The position numbers and the translations under genes were made by a program. DNA of 24,378 bases, from positions 1 through 24,378 of the forward strand of contig DAOWJU010000085.1 in NCBI GenBank assembly GCA_030640215.1. Direction: 5' to 3'. Shown piece by piece: positions 21,199 to 24,378 of this stretch; positions within the stretch are counted from its first letter, which is position 1; the number at the start of each line of letters is the position of its first letter. Source of the stretch: Desulfuromonadales bacterium (GTDB taxonomy: Bacteria > Desulfobacterota > Desulfuromonadia > Desulfuromonadales > BM103). Below the pieces are notes generated by a model that ran no database searches, had not been told where the DNA came from, and saw nothing but the letters and a program-made list of their open reading frames with translations.

Positions 21199-21897
21199 TC
21201 ACATCAATTCATCAAGGTCATTGTTATCAATCACACCACGATCCAACAAAATACGGACTAAATTCTCATAACGATTCTCAAGTTGCTTCAAAGCTGAAGC
21301 AGAAAACCCGTCATTATGTGAAACAGAAACCGGCTGGGCAACAGGAGTTGGCGGAGTCACTGGCGCTGGGGCAGCAACTGGTGAAGGAGTCACAGGCTTG
21401 GGGGGATCAGCAAGATCTTCCAGGGCAAAATCAAGTTCTTCCTGGTCATCAACCTCAGGGCCATAACTTTTTTCGATTGCCGCACTGATAGCATCTTCTG
21501 AAGCAAGAGCAGCTTTGATGCGACAACCAGTCATGAACTGTAAAGAGTCTGTCACCATGAGGTTGGTCGGATCGGTCATGGCCACAACCAGATGCATGGT
21601 GCCGCTGATTTCTCTTCTTTCTACCGGGAGAACATGGAACTCCTGGGCTTTGTCGACAGGAATGTAAGCCAGCACATCTTCAGGAATTTTGCGTCCGAAA
21701 AGTTCTATCTGAGGAAGATCAAATTGCCGCGCCAGAAAATTCTGCAGCTTATCTTCTGAGAGATAACCAAGCTTGATCAGTGATTCACCAAATCGACCGC
21801 CCCAGTGCCGCTGATAAGACAAGGCAGAGTTCAGTTGGAAATCATCTATGATTCCTGCCTGCTTAAGGATTTCTCCCAGTCTGAGATTTTTTGCCAA
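21199..21897 (-). CDS. Stand-alone MshEN (GspE/PilB N-terminal) domain protein, probable c-di-GMP receptor
   Basis: A 232-residue protein with the T2SSE/MshE N-terminal domain but no ATPase. Two 24-residue motifs of the MshEN c-di-GMP-binding type are seen: RLGEILKQAGIIDDFQLNSA plus LSYQ (residues 6-29) and RFGESLIKLGYLSEDKLQNF plus LARQ (34-57); R, G, G, L, L and Q positions are kept in both. A second half (about 60-145) completes the domain. Then come an acidic stretch, a Pro-rich linker (about 165-193) and a short helical end. The frame extends to an ATG at 21921 without a ribosome-binding site; AGGAGG lies 5 nt before a TTG at 21897, preferred here. First gene of the run ending with the thioesterase. 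Confidence 0.88.
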   Translation of the reverse strand: MAKNLRLGEILKQAGIIDDFQLNSALSYQRHWGGRFGESLIKLGYLSEDKLQNFLARQFDLPQIELFGRKIPEDVLAYIPVDKAQEFHVLPVERREISGTMHLVVAMTDPTNLMVTDSLQFMTGCRIKAALASEDAISAAIEKSYGPEVDDQEELDFALEDLADPPKPVTPSPVAAPAPVTPPTPVAQPVSVSHNDGFSASALKQLENRYENLVRILLDRGVIDNNDLDELM

Positions 21898-21919
21898 AAC
21901 GACCTCCTGATGAAGTGGC

Positions 21920-21928
21920 ATTCTAACA
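21920..21928 (-). promoter_or_regulatory. Extended -10 candidate for the MshEN operon
   Basis: TGTTAGAAT on the minus strand fits TGn-TAnAAT, and lies only about 20 nt before the ribosome-binding site and just after the ompA terminator. No good -35. Confidence 0.4.
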
Positions 21929-21940
21929 TAAAGTCAGTAC

Positions 21941-21978
21941 AAACAGGAAACGGGACCATCTTCAGGTCCCGTTTCCTG
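21941..21978 (-). terminator. Terminator of ompA
   Basis: Perfect 14-bp stem CAGGAAACGGGACC / GGTCCCGTTTCCTG with a 7-nt loop, followed on the minus strand by TTTGTAC. The T-run is short but the stem is very strong. It isolates ompA from the MshEN operon. Confidence 0.75.
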
Positions 21979-21998
21979 CTCGTAGAGAAAGCTCTAAA

Positions 21999-23171
21999 TT
22001 AAGGACGGATACTGATTTCAACCCGACGATTCTTCACACGCTCTTCGTCGGTGGTATTCATTGTCAGCGGCTGAGTTTCACCAAACCCGACAGCACTTAT
22101 ACGATTGGCAGCGACTCCATACTTATCAATCAAAGCCTTCTGCACATTATCGGCACGACGCTGAGAGAGAGACTGGTTGTATTCTGCAGCACCCTGGTCG
22201 TCAGTATGGCCCTCTACAACCACCTTATACATCGGATATTTCCTAACAAATTCAGCAGCTTTCTTCAGCTCATCAGAGTGAAAAGGCGTCACCTGATCTT
22301 TGTCGAACCCGAACATGATGTTGAGGGTAAGCGATGCGACTTCTTCGACACCTGCAGGACAACCATGTTGGTCTACCTCTGTACCTTTTGGCGTATCGAT
22401 ACAGGCATCTTTGTAGTCAACAACACCATCCGCATCTGTATCAGCTGGGCAACCGACATTATCGACACGAACACCAGGAGCGGTGCCGGAGCACTTGTCC
22501 TGTAAATCGGGTACACCGTCATGATCGCTGTCAGCTAAAGGATCCGTTTCCTCCTCAGCCATCGGCACAAGTGCCGATTCCTGTTTGGCAGCAGCAGGGG
22601 CGCTACCGAACTGATAGGTCACTCCGGCCATGGCTTGAAGGTGATGTCTCCAATCAGTGTCGTCGTGATTTGAGCCACGATTGTCAGACCTGTAATCCAG
22701 AATATGACGCGCATCAAGGCGAAAATCAGTTGAATCGCAAAGAGCGTATTTAATGCCACCACCGTAGTAGCCGAACACGTCCTCATCCTGAGAACTGGTA
22801 CCATCAATATCATAAACCATGAGACCGCCGCCGAATGACAGGTAGGGGTTGAGATCAGCTTTCGGCATGAAATGATAAATACCACCGAGGCCGATAGTCC
22901 AGATATCGACATCTATCGAATTGGAACTGGAGGTTTCCGTCGGCGCGTACCTGAGATCTGCCTCAATAGCCCAATGTGAGGTGATGTTGTAACCAACACC
23001 GAGACCAAACACAGCAGCATCATCCAGATCCATACCGCCATCGATCACTTGATAACCGACCATGGGTGACAAGGTAAAAGCGCCAGCCTGACGCTCGGCC
23101 ATGGCGTTGCCACCCATAAGCAGGCTACAGAGACTAACCAACAGCATAAACTTAATAGTTGAACGGTACAT
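21999..23171 (-). CDS. OmpA-family outer-membrane porin with thrombospondin type 3 repeats
   Basis: A 390-residue protein with a signal peptide (MYRSTIKFMLLVSLCSLL..., cleavage probably after AMA before ERQ), an N-terminal eight-stranded barrel (about 27-190), a calcium-binding thrombospondin-3 linker with DSDHDGVPDLQDKC and DTDADGVVDYKDAC (about 213-270), and a C-terminal OmpA domain (LNIMFGFDKD, VVVEGHTDDQG, LSQRRADNV) that binds peptidoglycan. Structural role and anchoring of the outer membrane. An upstream ATG at 23198 is ignored because GGGAGG precedes the one at 23171. It has its own promoter (23213-23240) and terminator. Confidence 0.95.
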   Translation of the reverse strand: MYRSTIKFMLLVSLCSLLMGGNAMAERQAGAFTLSPMVGYQVIDGGMDLDDAAVFGLGVGYNITSHWAIEADLRYAPTETSSSNSIDVDIWTIGLGGIYHFMPKADLNPYLSFGGGLMVYDIDGTSSQDEDVFGYYGGGIKYALCDSTDFRLDARHILDYRSDNRGSNHDDTDWRHHLQAMAGVTYQFGSAPAAAKQESALVPMAEEETDPLADSDHDGVPDLQDKCSGTAPGVRVDNVGCPADTDADGVVDYKDACIDTPKGTEVDQHGCPAGVEEVASLTLNIMFGFDKDQVTPFHSDELKKAAEFVRKYPMYKVVVEGHTDDQGAAEYNQSLSQRRADNVQKALIDKYGVAANRISAVGFGETQPLTMNTTDEERVKNRRVEISIRP

Positions 23172-23212
23172 CAGAAACCTCCCAACAGGATTAAACATTA
23201 CAAAAAAAGAAC

Positions 23213-23240
23213 ATTATAGACAATAAACGTTATTTTACAA
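23213..23240 (-). promoter_or_regulatory. Sigma70 promoter of ompA
   Basis: TTGTAA (23235-23240), 16 nt, TATAAT (23213-23218) on the minus strand; start predicted near 23206 with a leader of about 35 nt, too short for a riboswitch. Confidence 0.75.
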
Positions 23241-23251
23241 GGAAAAATAAC
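23229..23251. repeat. Palindrome GTTATTTT-N7-AAAATAAC over the ompA -35 box
   Basis: Exact 8-bp inverted repeat separated by 7 nt that covers the whole -35 element of ompA. Position suggests an operator for a regulator; A/T-rich composition makes chance possible. Confidence 0.4.
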
Positions 23252-23276
23252 AAGTTAGCACGACAGCACAGGCAAC

Positions 23277-24378
23277 CTAACCCCGGCCGATACCAAAATA
23301 TTCAAAACCGTCTTCTTGTAAATTGTGCGGGTCGTACTGATTGCGACCATCAAAAACAATTGGTTGTTTCATCATTTCCTTCATGGCACGGAAGTCAGGA
23401 TGACGGAACGGCTTCCATTCCGTCACCAGAACCACTGCATCGACTTGTTCAAGAGCCTCGTACTGATGACGAACAAGTGTCACTTGGCCATTTTCAAACC
23501 ACTGCGAAGGGAGTTCTTCACGAGCGGTCTCAAGAGCTTCGGGATCATAGGCTTTCACCTTGGCGCCTGCAGCAACGAGTTCACCTAAAAGAACAATCGC
23601 TGGAGCTTCACGAATATCATCCGTGCCTGGCTTGAATGCCAGCCCCCATAGAGCAAAGGTCATTCCTGAGAGATTCTCACCGAAACGAGCCGTAATTTTG
23701 CGAAAAAGCACGTGTTTTTGATCTTCGTTACGTTCATGTACTGCTTGCAGAACCATTGAGTGATAGTCATTTTCGCTGGCCGTGTGAATGAGAGCACGGA
23801 CATCCTTGGGGAAGCATGAGCCGCCGTATCCACAACCAGGATAGATGAACGAGTAACCGATGCGACTGTCGGAGCCGATACCGAGACGTACATTCTCCAC
23901 ATCGACGCCAAGACAATCACACAGATTGGCGACTTCGTTCATGAATGAGATCTTGGTGGCCAGCATGGCGTTGCCAGCGTACTTGGTCATTTCGGCATCT
24001 TTGACTCCCATGAAGAGGATCCGGTCATGGTTACGGCTGAAATCCTTATAGAGCTCACGCATAACCTCGCGGGACCGGTCGGAATCCACACCGACCACAA
24101 TCCGGTCCGGTTTCATAAAATCATCAACAGCGGCTCCTTCTTTGAGGAACTCAGGATTACTGACCACATCGAACGGTATATCAGATCCTCTTTGCTCAAG
24201 TTGCTTGCAAACAGCGGACTTGACCTTCTCAGCGGTACCAACCGGTACAGTTGACTTGGTGACCACGACGGCATAATCGGAGAGGTTGTCGCCGACGCCA
24301 CTGGCTACAGCCAGGACATGCTTCAAATCAGCGGAGCCATCTTCGCCGGGAGGAGTCCCTACAGCAATAAAAACGATA
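23277..24378 (-). CDS. UDP-glucose 6-dehydrogenase, C-terminal part (cut by window edge)
   Basis: The gene enters from beyond 24378; about 367 codons are seen, missing roughly the first 70 (NAD-binding start). Visible motifs: AVGTPPGEDGSADLKHV near the edge, TKSTVPVGTAEKV, EFLKEGAAVDDF, the catalytic cysteine in YPGCGYGGSCFPKDV, and the C-terminal domain with GLAFKPGTDDIREAP. The enzyme oxidises UDP-glucose to UDP-glucuronate for exopolysaccharide or lipopolysaccharide. The true start is outside; TTG at 24326 is internal. Upstream genes unknown; ompA, with its own promoter, follows 105 nt after the stop. Confidence 0.96.
   Translation of the reverse strand, partial: IVFIAVGTPPGEDGSADLKHVLAVASGVGDNLSDYAVVVTKSTVPVGTAEKVKSAVCKQLEQRGSDIPFDVVSNPEFLKEGAAVDDFMKPDRIVVGVDSDRSREVMRELYKDFSRNHDRILFMGVKDAEMTKYAGNAMLATKISFMNEVANLCDCLGVDVENVRLGIGSDSRIGYSFIYPGCGYGGSCFPKDVRALIHTASENDYHSMVLQAVHERNEDQKHVLFRKITARFGENLSGMTFALWGLAFKPGTDDIREAPAIVLLGELVAAGAKVKAYDPEALETAREELPSQWFENGQVTLVRHQYEALEQVDAVVLVTEWKPFRHPDFRAMKEMMKQPIVFDGRNQYDPHNLQEDGFEYFGIGRG

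Noticed and set aside
22334..22753. 139-codon plus-strand frame opposite ompA
   Set aside because: Antisense shadow of the OmpA/thrombospondin repeat region.
23172..23276. c-di-GMP riboswitch before ompA
   Set aside because: Considered because such switches occur in this group, but the predicted leader is only about 35 nt and the conserved core is absent.

Overview
The window looks like ordinary chromosome from an anaerobic Gram-negative bacterium, most likely of the Desulfuromonadales/Geobacterales group (former Deltaproteobacteria). The clues are gene content only: a class I hybrid-cluster protein, a rubredoxin-less rubrerythrin-like protein, an FmdB-type zinc ribbon, an OmpA/thrombospondin-type-3 porin, a stand-alone MshEN (c-di-GMP binding) protein and PyrR-controlled pyrimidine genes. 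There is no 16S gene, so this placement is inference. No tRNA, rRNA, CRISPR array, transposase or phage gene was seen.

Layout. 1-922 (minus): pyrR followed by the start of pyrB, behind a sigma70 promoter and a leader with a recognisable PyrR-binding loop and an intrinsic terminator, i.e. an autoregulated pyrimidine attenuator. 967-3432 (minus): lepA-lepB, 3 nt apart. 3789-6164 (plus): a FadD-like acyl-CoA ligase, then a cold-shock protein with a long leader and a strong terminator. 6193-11016 (minus): an exported tandem rhodanese with its own promoter; upstream of it the series YbeL-like zinc ribbon, RbgA/YlqF GTPase, single-domain rhodanese and DUF255/YyaL-type thioredoxin-fold protein. 11253-12843 (mostly plus): a double-ACT protein of the GcvR type, a 168-bp palindromic repeat sitting between its stop codon and its terminator, an unrecognised 122-residue protein, and a small possible transcript. 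12844-16337 (minus): EVE-domain protein, AsmA-family protein and ferritin-like protein. 16365-18501 (plus): a perfect FNR/CRP-type palindrome, hcp and a 56-residue FmdB-type protein. 18632-21897 (minus): a compact run of MshEN protein, DppC-type ABC permease, YchJ-like protein, mutM and a hotdog thioesterase. 21999-24378 (minus): the OmpA-family porin and the 3' part of a UDP-glucose dehydrogenase gene.

Several starts were moved to a better ribosome-binding site: csp, tandem rhodanese, single rhodanese, ACT protein, AsmA, thioesterase, MshEN (TTG start) and ompA.

Most genes are housekeeping. The parts most worth a second look are the PyrR attenuator outside its best-known host group, the symmetric palindromic repeat in a 3' untranslated region, the stand-alone c-di-GMP receptor candidate in an operon with an orphan ABC permease, and the FNR-like site upstream of hcp. 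No clear new multi-gene system was found.
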